Shown in pieces: positions 44,598-53,470 of a DNA stretch of 64,000 nt. Source of the DNA: Pseudomonas leptonychotis (GTDB taxonomy: Bacteria > Pseudomonadota > Gammaproteobacteria > Pseudomonadales > Pseudomonadaceae); the NCBI RefSeq assembly GCF_004920405.1, contig NZ_RFLV01000001.1, forward strand, positions 1,116,001 through 1,180,000. The letters run 5' to 3'. The position numbers and the translations under genes are program-made. The notes under the pieces are model-generated. The model was not told the origin of the DNA, made no database searches, and worked only from the letters and a program-made list of their open reading frames with translations. Position 1 is the first letter of the stretch; each line of letters begins with the position of its first letter.

Positions 44598-46769
44598 ATG
44601 TCGTCACCTTCGCTCCGTCATTCGCTGCGTCGCCTCTGGGCGCAGGACAAATTCAGCTACAGCCTGCGGGTATTGATCGCCCTAAGCGGCGCGCTGCTGC
44701 TGTGCTGGTCGCAAGACTGGATGCACGCTTTGATTCCGCTGTTTCTGGGCGTAATCGCCAGTGCCCTGGCGGAAACCGACGACAGCTGGCAAGGCCGCCT
44801 GGTCGCGTTGCTGGTGACTCTGGCCTGCTTCAGCGTGGCGGCCTACGCCGTGGAGTTCCTGTTCCCCTACCCCTGGTTATTTGTCAGCGCGCTAGCCCTG
44901 GCCAGCTTTGCCCTGACCATGCTCGGCGCTTTAGGTGAACGCTACGCCACCCTCGGCGCAGCCACGCTGATTCTCGCGGTGTACAGCATGATTGGCGTGG
45001 AACAACGCGGCGGCGCAGCAGGGCACTGGCAAGAGCCACTGCTATTGGTCGCCGGGGCGGCCTGGTATGGCGGGCTGTCGGTGCTGTGGAATGCGCTGTT
45101 CGCCAATCAACCGGTGCAGCACAGCCTGGCCCGACTGTTTCGCGAGCTGGGTCAGTACCTCAAGCTCAAGGCGGCGCTGTTCGAACCTTTGCGCCAGCTG
45201 GATGTAGAAGAGCGGCGCCTGGCCTTGGCCAAGCAGAATGGTCGCGTGGTCGCGGCACTCAACGCAGCCAAAGAAATCATCCTGCACCGCGTGGGCAACG
45301 GCCGCCCAGGGCGCAAGGTCAGCCGCTACCTGAAGCTGTACTTTCTCGCCCAGGACATTCACGAGCGCGCCAGCTCATCGCACTACCCCTACAACGAACT
45401 GGCCGAAGCATTCTTCCACAGCGATGTGCTGTTTCGCTGCCAGCGCTTGTTACGTTTGCACGGCGAGGCCTGCCAACGTCTGGCCCAGGCCATTGAGCTG
45501 CGCCAACCCTTTGAATACCGCGAACTGTGCCACCAGGCCCTGGGCGACCTGCACGACTCCCTCGAACACCTGCGCGTGCAAAGCAATCCGGCCTGGCGCC
45601 ACCTGCTGCGCTCGCTTGGCGCGCTGGCCGGTAACCTGCACAGCCTGGATGTGCTCTTGGGCAATGCCAGCAACCCCGACGCCCTGGCTGAGGAGCAGGA
45701 CAGCAGCCTGCTCGACCGCGAACCACACTCACTGAAGGATGTTTGGGATCGTTTGCGCCTGCAGATGACGCCAACCTCATTGCTGTTCCGTCACGCCCTA
45801 CGCCTGTCCATCGCCCTGGCGGCCGGCTACGGCGTGCTGCACTGGATTCACCCAACCCAAGGCTACTGGATTCTGCTAACCACACTATTTGTCTGCCAAC
45901 CCAACTACGGCGCCACCCGCCTAAAACTGGTGCAGCGCATCGCCGGCACAGTGCTCGGTCTATTGCTCGGCTGGGCACTGTTCGACCTGTTCCCCAACCC
46001 ACTGATGCAAGCGTTGTTTGCGGTGGCGGCCGGGGTGGCGTTCTTCGCCCTGCGCAGCAGCCGCTACACCTTGGCCACCGCGGCCATTACCCTGCTGGTG
46101 TTGTTCTGTTTCAACCAGGTCGGCGATGGTTATGGCCTGTTTATCCCGCGCCTGGTCGACACCTTGCTCGGCAGCCTCATCGCCGGGTTGGCGGTGCTAT
46201 TGATTCTGCCGGACTGGCAAGGCCGGCGCCTGAATCGCTTACTGGCTAATACCCTGAGTTGCAACAGCCGCTACCTGCAACAAATAATCCAGCAGTACGC
46301 CAGCGGCAAGCGCGACGACCTGGCCTACCGCTTGGCTCGGCGTAACGCACACAACGCCGACGCCACGCTGTCGACCACGCTCGGCAATATGCTGATGGAG
46401 CCCGGGCATTTCCGTAAGGAAGCGGATATTGGCTTTCGCTTCCTGGTGCTGTCGCACACGCTCTTGAGTTACCTCTCAGGCCTTGGCGCACACCGTGGCG
46501 AAACCAGTTTGAGTGGCCAAGACCATCCGCTGCTGGCCAGCGCCAGCCAGATGGCAGCCAGCCTGGAGGAAATTGCCAACTGCCTGCATAACGAGCGCCC
46601 AGTGGCGATTCACAGCGATGCTGAAGAGCAGCTGGCCGCTGAGCTGGAGCGACTCAGCGAGAACCTGGATGACCAACAGCGGCTGGTACAAACCCAGCTG
46701 GCACTTATCTGCCGGCAGCTAGGGCCGCTGCGTACGCTGGCTGGCCACCTGCTCAAACCGCAGCGTTAA
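44598..46769 (+). CDS. yccS: YccS/YhfK-family inner-membrane protein
   Basis: A 723-residue membrane protein with two blocks of about six helices (residues 20-165 and 400-540), each followed by a cytoplasmic helical domain; this is the layout of YccS, related to FUSC/aromatic-acid exporters. Function in the family is not firmly known. ATG at 44598 gives the normal N terminus (SPSLRHSLRRLWAQDKFSYS); the longer frame to 44517 is unsupported. It follows the SLC13 gene with a 162-base gap that contains only short inverted repeats. Confidence 0.8.
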   Translation: MSSPSLRHSLRRLWAQDKFSYSLRVLIALSGALLLCWSQDWMHALIPLFLGVIASALAETDDSWQGRLVALLVTLACFSVAAYAVEFLFPYPWLFVSALALASFALTMLGALGERYATLGAATLILAVYSMIGVEQRGGAAGHWQEPLLLVAGAAWYGGLSVLWNALFANQPVQHSLARLFRELGQYLKLKAALFEPLRQLDVEERRLALAKQNGRVVAALNAAKEIILHRVGNGRPGRKVSRYLKLYFLAQDIHERASSSHYPYNELAEAFFHSDVLFRCQRLLRLHGEACQRLAQAIELRQPFEYRELCHQALGDLHDSLEHLRVQSNPAWRHLLRSLGALAGNLHSLDVLLGNASNPDALAEEQDSSLLDREPHSLKDVWDRLRLQMTPTSLLFRHALRLSIALAAGYGVLHWIHPTQGYWILLTTLFVCQPNYGATRLKLVQRIAGTVLGLLLGWALFDLFPNPLMQALFAVAAGVAFFALRSSRYTLATAAITLLVLFCFNQVGDGYGLFIPRLVDTLLGSLIAGLAVLLILPDWQGRRLNRLLANTLSCNSRYLQQIIQQYASGKRDDLAYRLARRNAHNADATLSTTLGNMLMEPGHFRKEADIGFRFLVLSHTLLSYLSGLGAHRGETSLSGQDHPLLASASQMAASLEEIANCLHNERPVAIHSDAEEQLAAELERLSENLDDQQRLVQTQLALICRQLGPLRTLAGHLLKPQR

Positions 46770-46814
46770 ACCGTATTAGCCGCCTCGCGCGGCTGTGCTC
46801 GGAATAGACTCGAC

Positions 46815-47297
46815 ATGAACAAGACCGAACTGCTCAACCAAGTGCTCGAACGCTTGCAAAGTGATCTTCTGCAAGCCCGGCAAGCCGCTCAAACGGCCTA
46901 TGAGACGGCGACGCACGAAGAAAATATTGCCGAAAATAAATATGACACGCTCGGCCTTGAGGCGTCTTACCTGGCTACCGGACAGGCCCGCCGCGCAGAG
47001 ACCATTGCGCAAACGCTGAACAGCTGGAAGCAACTGTTGTTGCGCCCCTACAGCGACCAGCAGGGTATCGGTCTCGGTGCACTGGTGGAGGTGAGTGATG
47101 ACGCAGGCAATCGCCAGCATCTTTTTCTCGGCCCAAACGGGGCCTCGATGAAGCTGCAGCAGGCGGGGCACAGCGTGCAAGTGCTCAGTCCCCAAGCGCC
47201 GCTGGGGCGTGCACTGCTCGGCAAGCAGGTTGGTGAGGAAATCACCCTGCAACTGGCCAGCGGCGTGCAACTGTTGGAAGTTCTCTCGGTCGACTGA
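46815..47297 (+). CDS. GreA/GreB-like protein
   Basis: A 160-residue protein with a two-helix coiled-coil N terminus (about 1-78) and a C-terminal beta domain ending in PLGRALLGKQVGEEITL, the pattern of the GreA/GreB C-terminal FKBP-like domain that binds RNA polymerase. The acidic tip that Gre factors use for transcript cleavage is not obvious (THEENIAENKYDTLGLEAS does retain the ENxEYxxA-like turn). It is shorter and more divergent than GreA or GreB, so an RNA-polymerase-binding paralogue is likely and its activity open. Confidence 0.7.
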   Translation: MNKTELLNQVLERLQSDLLQARQAAQTAYETATHEENIAENKYDTLGLEASYLATGQARRAETIAQTLNSWKQLLLRPYSDQQGIGLGALVEVSDDAGNRQHLFLGPNGASMKLQQAGHSVQVLSPQAPLGRALLGKQVGEEITLQLASGVQLLEVLSVD

Positions 47298-47345
47298 TAG
47301 CGGCTATAACTGAAAGGCCGCTCCGAAACCGCTCAGGAGTCACCT

Positions 47346-47579
47346 ATGTACCCGCAAAATCACGACCTACCCAGCTTATTCAAACAACTTGGCTTAGCCC
47401 ATGACACCGCTGGTATCGAACGTTTTATTGAGCAACATTCGCCCTTAGCAGAAGACTGCAAACTGGCCGACGCGCCTTTCTGGGACACCGCCCAAGCAAG
47501 CTTTCTGCGTGAAGAGATCCGTGAAGACGCCGACTGGGCTGAGGTGGTTGACCAACTCAACCTATTGTTGCGGGGCTAA
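47346..47579 (+). CDS. DUF2789 family protein
   Basis: A 77-residue acidic cytosolic protein with no membrane or signal segment. The pattern LPSLFKQLGL near the start and FWDTAQASFLREEIREDADW matches the small DUF2789 family of pseudomonads. AGGAGT lies six bases before the ATG. Its last 18 bases overlap the end of the convergent metalloprotein gene. Function unknown. Confidence 0.8.
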   Translation: MYPQNHDLPSLFKQLGLAHDTAGIERFIEQHSPLAEDCKLADAPFWDTAQASFLREEIREDADWAEVVDQLNLLLRG

Positions 47580-48086
47580 AAGGCCTACCGCGCTGCCGGG
47601 CAGCTCGCGCCACGTCAGGTACACACGCAGGTCAAACTCCAGCTGATGGTAACCGGGCAGCATGTATTCGCAGAGTTTGTAAAAGGCCTTGTTGTGCTCG
47701 GCTTCTTTCAGGTGCGCCAGCTCGTGTACCACGATCATCTGCAAAAACTCCGGCGCGGCCTCGCGGAACAACGAGGCCACGCGGATTTCCTTCTTGGCTT
47801 TGAGCTTGCCGCCCTGCACCCGCGAGATCGCCGTGTGCAAACCCAAGGCGCGATGAGTTAGGTCGAGACGATTGTCGTAAAGCACCTTGTCGATGGCCGG
47901 TGCATTACGCAGGTGTTCCTGCTTGAGGCCCTGGATATAGGCATACAGCGCCTTGTCGCTTTGAATCCCGTGTTTAGCGCTGTAAGAACGCGCCAGGTAA
48001 TCACCCAGGCGCTGCTCCGCGATCAGCTGACGGATCTTCTCTTGCAGATGGTCGGGGTAAGCTTGCAGGTATTTAAGCGGGGTCAT
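47562..48086 (-). CDS. YgjP-like metal-dependent hydrolase (M48-related)
   Basis: A 174-residue protein with the zinc motif HELAH (in VVHELAHLKEAEHNKAFYKL) and the third ligand further along, as in the YgjP/DUF45 family of M48-like proteins. Substrate unknown. ATG at 48086 is preferred to a TTG at 48107. It is convergent with the DUF2789 gene and overlaps it by 18 bases, so there is no room for a terminator between them. Confidence 0.8.
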   Translation of the reverse strand: MTPLKYLQAYPDHLQEKIRQLIAEQRLGDYLARSYSAKHGIQSDKALYAYIQGLKQEHLRNAPAIDKVLYDNRLDLTHRALGLHTAISRVQGGKLKAKKEIRVASLFREAAPEFLQMIVVHELAHLKEAEHNKAFYKLCEYMLPGYHQLEFDLRVYLTWRELPGSAVGLLAPQQ

Positions 48087-48160
48087 GGGCGATGTGCAGG
48101 GGCGCAATAAGGCCGTTGATTATGCCGCAAGCCGCACTCATCGAGCTGCGGCTTTTAGCG

Positions 48161-49261
48161 CTACTGGCTCGGCACCACGCGCAGCAAACGCCCCTCGGCG
48201 CTGTCGGTAAGCAGGTACAAGGCGCCATCGGGGCCGCCGCGTACGTCACGGATGCGCTCATCAAGCTCATCGAACAACACCTCCTGACCGGCGAGCTTGC
48301 CATCCTGCATGCGAATACGGCGCACGCTGCGCTCAGCCAGGGTCGAGGCAAACAAATCACCCTGCCACTGTGGAAACAAGGCGCCGCGGTACAGCGTTAA
48401 GCTTGACGGTGCCACCGACGGCGTCCAGTGCAGCAGGGGCTGCTGCAGGCCCGGCAACTCGGTGTAAGGTGAAATCTGCGCACCGTTGTAATCGATGCCG
48501 TAAGTGATCAGCGGCCAGCCATAGTTGTTGCCCGCCTCGATCAGATTTAGCTCGTCGCCACCGCGCGGGCCATGCTCGTGGCTGTACAGACGCTGCAGCT
48601 CGCCGTCATAGACGATGCCCTGCACATTTCGATGGCCAAAACTGTAAATTTCCTCAGCGGCACCTGCCTGGCCCACCAGTGGATTATCCCCAGGGATGCT
48701 GCCATCGCGGTTGAGGCGCACGATCTTACCCAGGTGGTTGCTCGTGTCTTGGGCTTGCTCGCGCAGATCAAAACCATCCCCCAGTGTCAGCACCAATGTG
48801 TTGTCTGGGAGAAAGGCCATGCGCCCACCGTAATGCGCGGCTCCGGCCTTGGCCGGCAGTGCACTGAAGAGCACCTGAACATTCTGCAGCTGTCCGTCGA
48901 CCAAACGCGCTTTGGCCAACCGGGTGTTGTTGGCTTGCGTGGTGCCGTAGGCGTAGCTGAAATACAGCTGCTGATTACTGGCGAAGTCGGGGTCAAGCAT
49001 GACCTCCATCAGCCCGGCCTGAGACGCGACAAAGCCCTCGGGTAAACCACCAACCGGATGCGGATTGAGGCTGCCGTCCGGCTCGATGATGCGCAGGCGC
49101 CCCACCCGCTCGGTGACCAGCATGCGCCCATCTGGCAGGAAGGCCATTGACCACGGATGCTCCAGGCCGCTGGTCACGGTTTCGATGCGGTAGTCCATGG
49201 CCTGCGCCAGGCTGCTGCCAAGCAGGCCAAGCAATAACAGAGCGCGGGAAGTATTCAGCAT
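48161..49261 (-). CDS. PQQ-dependent sugar dehydrogenase (soluble, Asd/YliI type)
   Basis: A 366-residue secreted six-bladed beta-propeller of the glucose/sorbosone dehydrogenase family. Signal peptide to about residue 21 (SSLAQA); propeller motifs such as HPWSMAFLPDGRMLVTERVG, GAAHYGGRMAFLPD and YGWPLITYGI are typical, including the active-site His in the GGR-adjacent loops. It would oxidise aldose sugars in the periplasm using PQQ and Ca2+. It is followed by a downstream gap with a small GC-rich hairpin. Confidence 0.85.
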   Translation of the reverse strand: MLNTSRALLLLGLLGSSLAQAMDYRIETVTSGLEHPWSMAFLPDGRMLVTERVGRLRIIEPDGSLNPHPVGGLPEGFVASQAGLMEVMLDPDFASNQQLYFSYAYGTTQANNTRLAKARLVDGQLQNVQVLFSALPAKAGAAHYGGRMAFLPDNTLVLTLGDGFDLREQAQDTSNHLGKIVRLNRDGSIPGDNPLVGQAGAAEEIYSFGHRNVQGIVYDGELQRLYSHEHGPRGGDELNLIEAGNNYGWPLITYGIDYNGAQISPYTELPGLQQPLLHWTPSVAPSSLTLYRGALFPQWQGDLFASTLAERSVRRIRMQDGKLAGQEVLFDELDERIRDVRGGPDGALYLLTDSAEGRLLRVVPSQ

Positions 49262-49292
49262 GGCACGGGCCTTTTCGTTGAAGAGGGGAACA

Positions 49293-49748
49293 TCAGGCGT
49301 GAGCAGCAGGCGTACGCCGCGCTAAAGTGGCGAAGAGCAATGCGCCGACGCTGCCGCAGGCCATCAGCCCAAGGGTGCCCGCCAAGCTACGGTTGGCGCC
49401 GATCAGTGTCGGCATGGGTAACAGTGCATTGGCCAGCGTCATCGCCGCCAGCACCGCCAGCGCACCGGCCAGGGCAAAAACGGCCCAGCGCGTTACAGGC
49501 CAGCGAAGCGCCAGCAGGCTCGCGGCGGGCAAGGCAAAGATAAACCCAAGAATCACCAGCACCGCAAAGGTTGGGCTAAACCCCAATAGGTCCAGGCAGG
49601 TGGTGTGCAGGCGAACCGCCATCGGCATGGGCGCACCGAGGGCTTGTAAGTTGGCCAGATTGAACTGGGTTTGCAACACAGTGCCCAGCACGCTCGCCAG
49701 CAAGACGGCGAGGAGGAAGTACAGCAAGGTACGGGATTTACTCGACAT
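49293..49748 (-). CDS. Small four-helix membrane protein, unknown function
   Basis: A 151-residue hydrophobic protein with four predicted helices (about 7-25, 55-80, 86-108 and 120-143). No family I can name with confidence. It precedes the sugar dehydrogenase gene by 31 bases in the same direction, so the two are probably co-transcribed. Confidence 0.65.
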   Translation of the reverse strand: MSSKSRTLLYFLLAVLLASVLGTVLQTQFNLANLQALGAPMPMAVRLHTTCLDLLGFSPTFAVLVILGFIFALPAASLLALRWPVTRWAVFALAGALAVLAAMTLANALLPMPTLIGANRSLAGTLGLMACGSVGALLFATLARRTPAAHA

Positions 49749-49916
49749 ACGGACTGATTTCCAGAGGCAACAGTGGCCCGAGTATGGACCAGTACGCCTA
49801 GCTGCATATCGCCGGAGTTTTACATGGTTTTACCAAGCCCCCGGATAGACGATAGGCGCAGCTGCCAACGTTATATGCATGCAGCGCCGCACGCTTCTCG
49901 CTCAAGACCACACGCA

Positions 49917-50378
49917 TTACTCCAGAGAGCAGACGGCCACGCTGAAAGCACAGGGCTGGTCCGCCAGGTAACTGTGGTAGATCTGCAGCAGTTGCTCAAC
50001 CGTGAGGCGACAGGCCGTTGCCCGGCACTGCGCATTAAAAGCAAAGGCGCTCTGCTCGGCTTCGGCCAGACGGATAGTCAGCGCCGGCCAGTCCGACATC
50101 GGCGCATCGACAGGGGTGAACAATAACGGTCCCTCGCGCTGCACCAGCGGCGCCCCGGCCGCCGCGTAGTCAAAGACAAACAACAGCGTGCGCGACAGCT
50201 TGGTAGAGCACTCGGCGCGGCTCAAGCAGTGTTGTACATCGCTCACCAGCGGGACGCTCGGCATCGACGGCGCTGCCGGCAAGGGGGTTTGCCCGGCACA
50301 ACCCACCAGAAAGGCGCACAGAGCCAGCGTCAGAAATGCCCTGATGCCGCCACGCCCGCAATTCCCAGGGTGACGCAA
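49917..50378 (-). CDS. Predicted small lipoprotein, unknown function
   Basis: A 153-residue predicted lipoprotein: hydrophobic core FLTLALCAFLVGC with lipobox LVGC. The mature part has six Cys (including the pairs around CLSRAEC and CRATAC) that could form disulphides. The open frame extends to 50576, but TTG at 50378 with AAGGCA upstream puts a normal-length signal peptide at the N terminus and is preferred. It is divergent from the alginate lyase gene. Function unknown. Confidence 0.6.
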   Translation of the reverse strand: MRHPGNCGRGGIRAFLTLALCAFLVGCAGQTPLPAAPSMPSVPLVSDVQHCLSRAECSTKLSRTLLFVFDYAAAGAPLVQREGPLLFTPVDAPMSDWPALTIRLAEAEQSAFAFNAQCRATACRLTVEQLLQIYHSYLADQPCAFSVAVCSLE

Positions 50379-50834
50379 TACTGCCTTACCACTCAGAAAC
50401 AACTGGGCACCCCCGTAGCTACGCGACGGAACTACTCCTGCATGCCACCCACTCATCGGATAGTTCCGTGCAAAAAAACACTCACCTGCGTTTTTCTTCC
50501 AAAAAAATGACGCCCATCGCAAAAAACTCTCCTTAGTTATCAAGGTGCGATTTTTTACGCACCCAATTTTATGCACCCATTATTACTGGCCATATAATGG
50601 CCATGCGGTAAAAAGCATTTTATTGGCGCCAAAAAAACATTAGCACGCACGGACTTCACACGTATAAAGCCCCTGCTCGGCGGCTCCTTGGCCTCCGAGC
50701 GAGGTGGCAACACTGCCGCTTCCCCCTAGCCCTAACTTTTAGTTCGAGCGCACAGGCCGGAATGCCGAGTACATAGCTACTAACTCGCGGATGAGATATG
50801 CCCGACTGAAAGTTCTCAGTAGAGAACTCAGTCA
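50379..50834. promoter_or_regulatory. 456-base AT-rich intergenic control region of the lyase and lipoprotein genes
   Basis: It contains a hairpin GGTGCG (50544-50549) / CGCACC (50558-50563); two adjacent 14-base direct repeats (50553-50566 and 50567-50580, 12 of 14 identical, unit TTTTAYGCACCCAW); a palindrome TGGCCAT (50588-50594) / ATGGCCA (50598-50604) enclosing TATAAT (50593-50598); and an inverted repeat AGTTCTC (50811-50817) / GAGAACT (50822-50828) seven bases before the lyase ATG. No gene is seen here. Confidence 0.6.
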
Positions 50835-51509
50835 ATGATCGACCTCGCAACCTGGAACCTCAGCATTCCCGTCGGCGTGCCGGCAACCACCATCTCAACC
50901 CCACTGCTGGTGGGTGGCTATCAGGACCACTACTTCCAATCTGACGCCGCCAGCATCTTCTTCTGGGCGCCAGTCAATGGCAGTACCACCAGCAACGCCA
51001 GCTACCCGCGCAGCGAACTGCGTGAAACCTTTGCCGACGGCAGCCTGCGCAACTGGAAATATCCCGACGCCGACAACAGCCTGAGCGCTGCCCTGCAAGT
51101 CACCCAGACTCCCTCGACCGGCAAGATCGTCATCGGTCAGATCCATGCGAAAGACAGCACCAGCCCATTGCTCAAGTTGGAGTACCAATACAAAACTTGG
51201 CGGGGCAGCGGGGACATAGTGGCCAAGGTACGAAGTAATCCCAGCGACGTCAGCGGCCAGGTCATCATCATCGCCAGTGGCGTGCCGTTGAACCTGCGTT
51301 TCACCTACAACATCCACCTGACGCCCAATGGGACGCTGAGCATCAGCGCCTACGGTCGCAACTGGAATGCTCTGATAAGCCCCGACTGGGCTGTTAAACC
51401 GCTGTACTTCAAGGCTGGCGTGTACACCCAGGACAACACCGGCTATGAAACCGAAGCGGGTAGCGCGACGTTCTACAAACTGAAAATCGAGCACCTCCCG
51501 TTACTTTAG
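50835..51509 (+). CDS. Polysaccharide lyase family 7 (alginate lyase), without signal peptide
   Basis: A 224-residue single-domain PL7 beta-jelly-roll lyase. All three signature segments are present: RSELRE (about 57-62), QIH (about 101-103) and YFKAGVYTQ (about 193-201), giving the catalytic Arg, Gln, His and Tyr. It would cut alginate by beta-elimination. The protein starts directly with the domain (MIDLATWNLSIP), so it has no secretion signal, as in P. aeruginosa PA1167. There are no alginate biosynthesis genes nearby. Confidence 0.9.
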   Translation: MIDLATWNLSIPVGVPATTISTPLLVGGYQDHYFQSDAASIFFWAPVNGSTTSNASYPRSELRETFADGSLRNWKYPDADNSLSAALQVTQTPSTGKIVIGQIHAKDSTSPLLKLEYQYKTWRGSGDIVAKVRSNPSDVSGQVIIIASGVPLNLRFTYNIHLTPNGTLSISAYGRNWNALISPDWAVKPLYFKAGVYTQDNTGYETEAGSATFYKLKIEHLPLL

Positions 51510-51545
51510 GGACGCGTTGCTTGCCCCATGGGAGCTATCGGAGGC

Positions 51546-51576
51546 AAAAAAAACCGCTCGTAACGAGCGGCTTTTT
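51546..51576. terminator. Bidirectional terminator between the lyase and fba
   Basis: Stem CCGCTCG (51554-51560) / CGAGCGG (51564-51570), loop TAA, flanked by an A8 run on the left and T5 on the right. Confidence 0.88.
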
Positions 51577-51596
51577 ATCGCGCAGTAAGGCTGCTT

Positions 51597-52661
51597 TTAG
51601 TTGACCTTGGCGGCCAGCTCACCCTTGGCATACCGCTGGAACATGGCTTCCAGGTTCATCGGCTTGATCTTCGAGGCATTACCGGCGGTGCCGAAGGCTT
51701 CGTAGCGGGCGATGCAGATGTCGCGCATCGCAGTTACGGTGGCGCCGAAGAACTTACGCGGGTCGAACTCACTCGGGTTCTCCGCCATCAGGCGGCGCAT
51801 AGCACCCGTAGAGGCCAGGCGCAGGTCGGTATCGATGTTGACCTTGCGCACGCCGTACTTGATGCCCTCAACAATTTCTTCAACCGGCACGCCGTAAGTT
51901 TCTTTGATGTCGCCGCCGTACTGGTTGATGATCGCCAGCCACTCTTGCGGCACCGAGCTGGAGCCGTGCATCACCAAATGGGTATTGGGGATGCGCGCAT
52001 GGATCGCCTTGATGCGGTCGATGGCGAGAATGTCGCCGGTAGGCGGCTTGGTAAATTTGTAGGCGCCGTGGCTGGTGCCGATGGCGATGGCCAGGGCATC
52101 GACTTGAGTCTGCTTGACGAAGTCAGCGGCCTCTTCCGGGTCGGTGAGCATCTGGCTATGGTCAAGAATGCCTTCGGCGCCAACGCCGTCTTCTTCACCG
52201 GCCATGCCGGTTTCCAGGCTGCCCAGGCAACCCAGCTCGCCTTCCACGGACACACCACAGGCGTGGGCAAACGCCACGGTCTGCTGGGTCACGCGCACGT
52301 TGTAGTCGTAATCGGCCGGGGTCTTGCCGTCTTCTTTTAGCGAGCCATCCATCATCACCGAGCTAAAGCCCAGCTGGATCGAGCGCTGGCACACGTCAGG
52401 GCTGGTGCCGTGGTCCTGGTGCATGCACACCGGGATATGCGGGAATTCTTCGATGGCGGCGAGAATCAGGTGACGCAGGAACGGTGCGCCGGCGTACTTG
52501 CGGGCACCGGCAGAAGCCTGAACGATCACAGGGGAGTCGGTTTTGTCGGCCGCTTCCATGATCGCGCGCATTTGCTCGAGGTTGTTGACGTTGAAGGCCG
52601 GCACGCCGTAGCCGAATTCGGCGGCGTGGTCGAGCATCTGACGCATGCTAATAAGTGCCAT
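51597..52661 (-). CDS. fba: Class II fructose-1,6-bisphosphate aldolase
   Basis: A 354-residue zinc aldolase splitting fructose-1,6-bisphosphate into dihydroxyacetone phosphate and glyceraldehyde 3-phosphate. Metal-ligand stretch VCMHQDHGT and [14 protein letters not shown] are intact; length fits the Calvin-type class II group. ATG at 52661 with AGGA nine bases ahead gives the family N terminus [14 protein letters not shown]. It is followed in the chromosome by a terminator and preceded by two small lipoprotein genes and pgk in the same direction, so it may be part of a pgk-fba transcript. Confidence 0.95.
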   Translation of the reverse strand: MALISMRQMLDHAAEFGYGVPAFNVNNLEQMRAIMEAADKTDSPVIVQASAGARKYAGAPFLRHLILAAIEEFPHIPVCMHQDHGTSPDVCQRSIQLGFSSVMMDGSLKEDGKTPADYDYNVRVTQQTVAFAHACGVSVEGELGCLGSLETGMAGEEDGVGAEGILDHSQMLTDPEEAADFVKQTQVDALAIAIGTSHGAYKFTKPPTGDILAIDRIKAIHARIPNTHLVMHGSSSVPQEWLAIINQYGGDIKETYGVPVEEIVEGIKYGVRKVNIDTDLRLASTGAMRRLMAENPSEFDPRKFFGATVTAMRDICIARYEAFGTAGNASKIKPMNLEAMFQRYAKGELAAKVN

Positions 52662-52821
52662 GGTTTTCCTGTCTCCCAAAAGGGTCGTTAATCGTTGCCA
52701 GCCTGCCACTGGGGCAGACCACGTTCAGGTTTCTGGGCACTGGGGTTATCCCGTCCCGCCTCGCACGTCATGGCGCGAGGGTAAAGCTGGAAGGCTATAC
52801 GGCCCGCCATGCATGTCTTTA

Positions 52822-53148
52822 TTACTGAGCCTGACAGCCCCGACCGATCAGGTCGTCATCCGCCACTCGGTACACCAATCCTTGATCACCCTTAGTGTGA
52901 AAGGCCAGCATTCCATCACTGTAAAGCGCACCAGAGCCCGCGGGTTCCAGCTTAAGACGGTGGACGATATCGTCGCCGCCCAAACGCAAATCGATGACCT
53001 CGCGGCTGCCATCGGTAAAGCGCCACTGTACTTCGGCTTGGCTGTCACAAACCCAGCGAGTCCATCCGCTATCAGGGGCTGGCTGACCGGCACATGCACC
53101 CAACAACAGCATTGAAGCTGCTACAGCGGTGATGCCTTTATTCTTCAT
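52822..53148 (-). CDS. MliC-family lysozyme-inhibitor-like lipoprotein
   Basis: A 108-residue lipoprotein with lipobox LLGAC (Cys19). The mature domain follows the MliC pattern: WVCDS with a Cys near its start, SGALYSDGMLAFHTKGDQ and a final Cys near GRGCQAQ. MliC proteins bind C-type lysozyme through this loop. Twelve bases separate it from the small lipoprotein gene upstream. P. aeruginosa has two hypothetical genes at the same place between pgk and fda. Confidence 0.7.
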   Translation of the reverse strand: MKNKGITAVAASMLLLGACAGQPAPDSGWTRWVCDSQAEVQWRFTDGSREVIDLRLGGDDIVHRLKLEPAGSGALYSDGMLAFHTKGDQGLVYRVADDDLIGRGCQAQ

Positions 53149-53160
53149 ACGCCTTCCCGG

Positions 53161-53349
53161 TTAGCAGCGTTGGTCCGGCATTCCGCCGTCAGAGCCGCTG
53201 CCGCTTTGGCCATCAATACGCGGATCATCCTGGCTGGTTGGCGTTTCGATCTGCGCAGGGCTGAGGACCTTGCAGGCCTCTTCCCGAACGTTATCGCCGC
53301 AGCCAACCAGCAACAAACCGATGGCACCCACTATGAAAAACCTGCCCAT
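53161..53349 (-). CDS. Very small lipoprotein, unknown function
   Basis: A 62-residue predicted lipoprotein: MGRFFIVGAIGLLLVGC, lipidated Cys17, then a short polar Gly/Ser/Asp-rich tail ending in Cys. ATG at 53349 has an excellent AAGGAGAG site five bases upstream, which fixes the start over the longer open frame to 53412. It lies between pgk and the MliC-like gene, all in the same direction. Confidence 0.75.
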   Translation of the reverse strand: MGRFFIVGAIGLLLVGCGDNVREEACKVLSPAQIETPTSQDDPRIDGQSGSGSDGGMPDQRC

Positions 53350-53470
53350 CGCCACTCTCCTTGCTTGGTTAATCAGACCACCCGTACGGCTCAGGGCTAC
53401 CCATGCCGACACAGAGACTCGTGCTTCACCCTAGCAGGGCCACATTGGCCATGCACCCCACCCACAAGGT

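Noticed and set aside
48129-48154. Hairpin AAGCCGCA / TGCGGCTT as terminator for the sugar dehydrogenase gene
   Set aside because: In the direction of transcription (reverse strand) it is not followed by a U run; the T run is on the other side, where no gene ends. Left unassigned.
50379-50576. Extended N terminus of the small lipoprotein up to 50576
   Set aside because: It would place 66 Trp/Phe/Lys-rich residues before the lipobox, overlapping the AT-rich control region; a TTG with a ribosome-binding site at 50378 explains the gene better.
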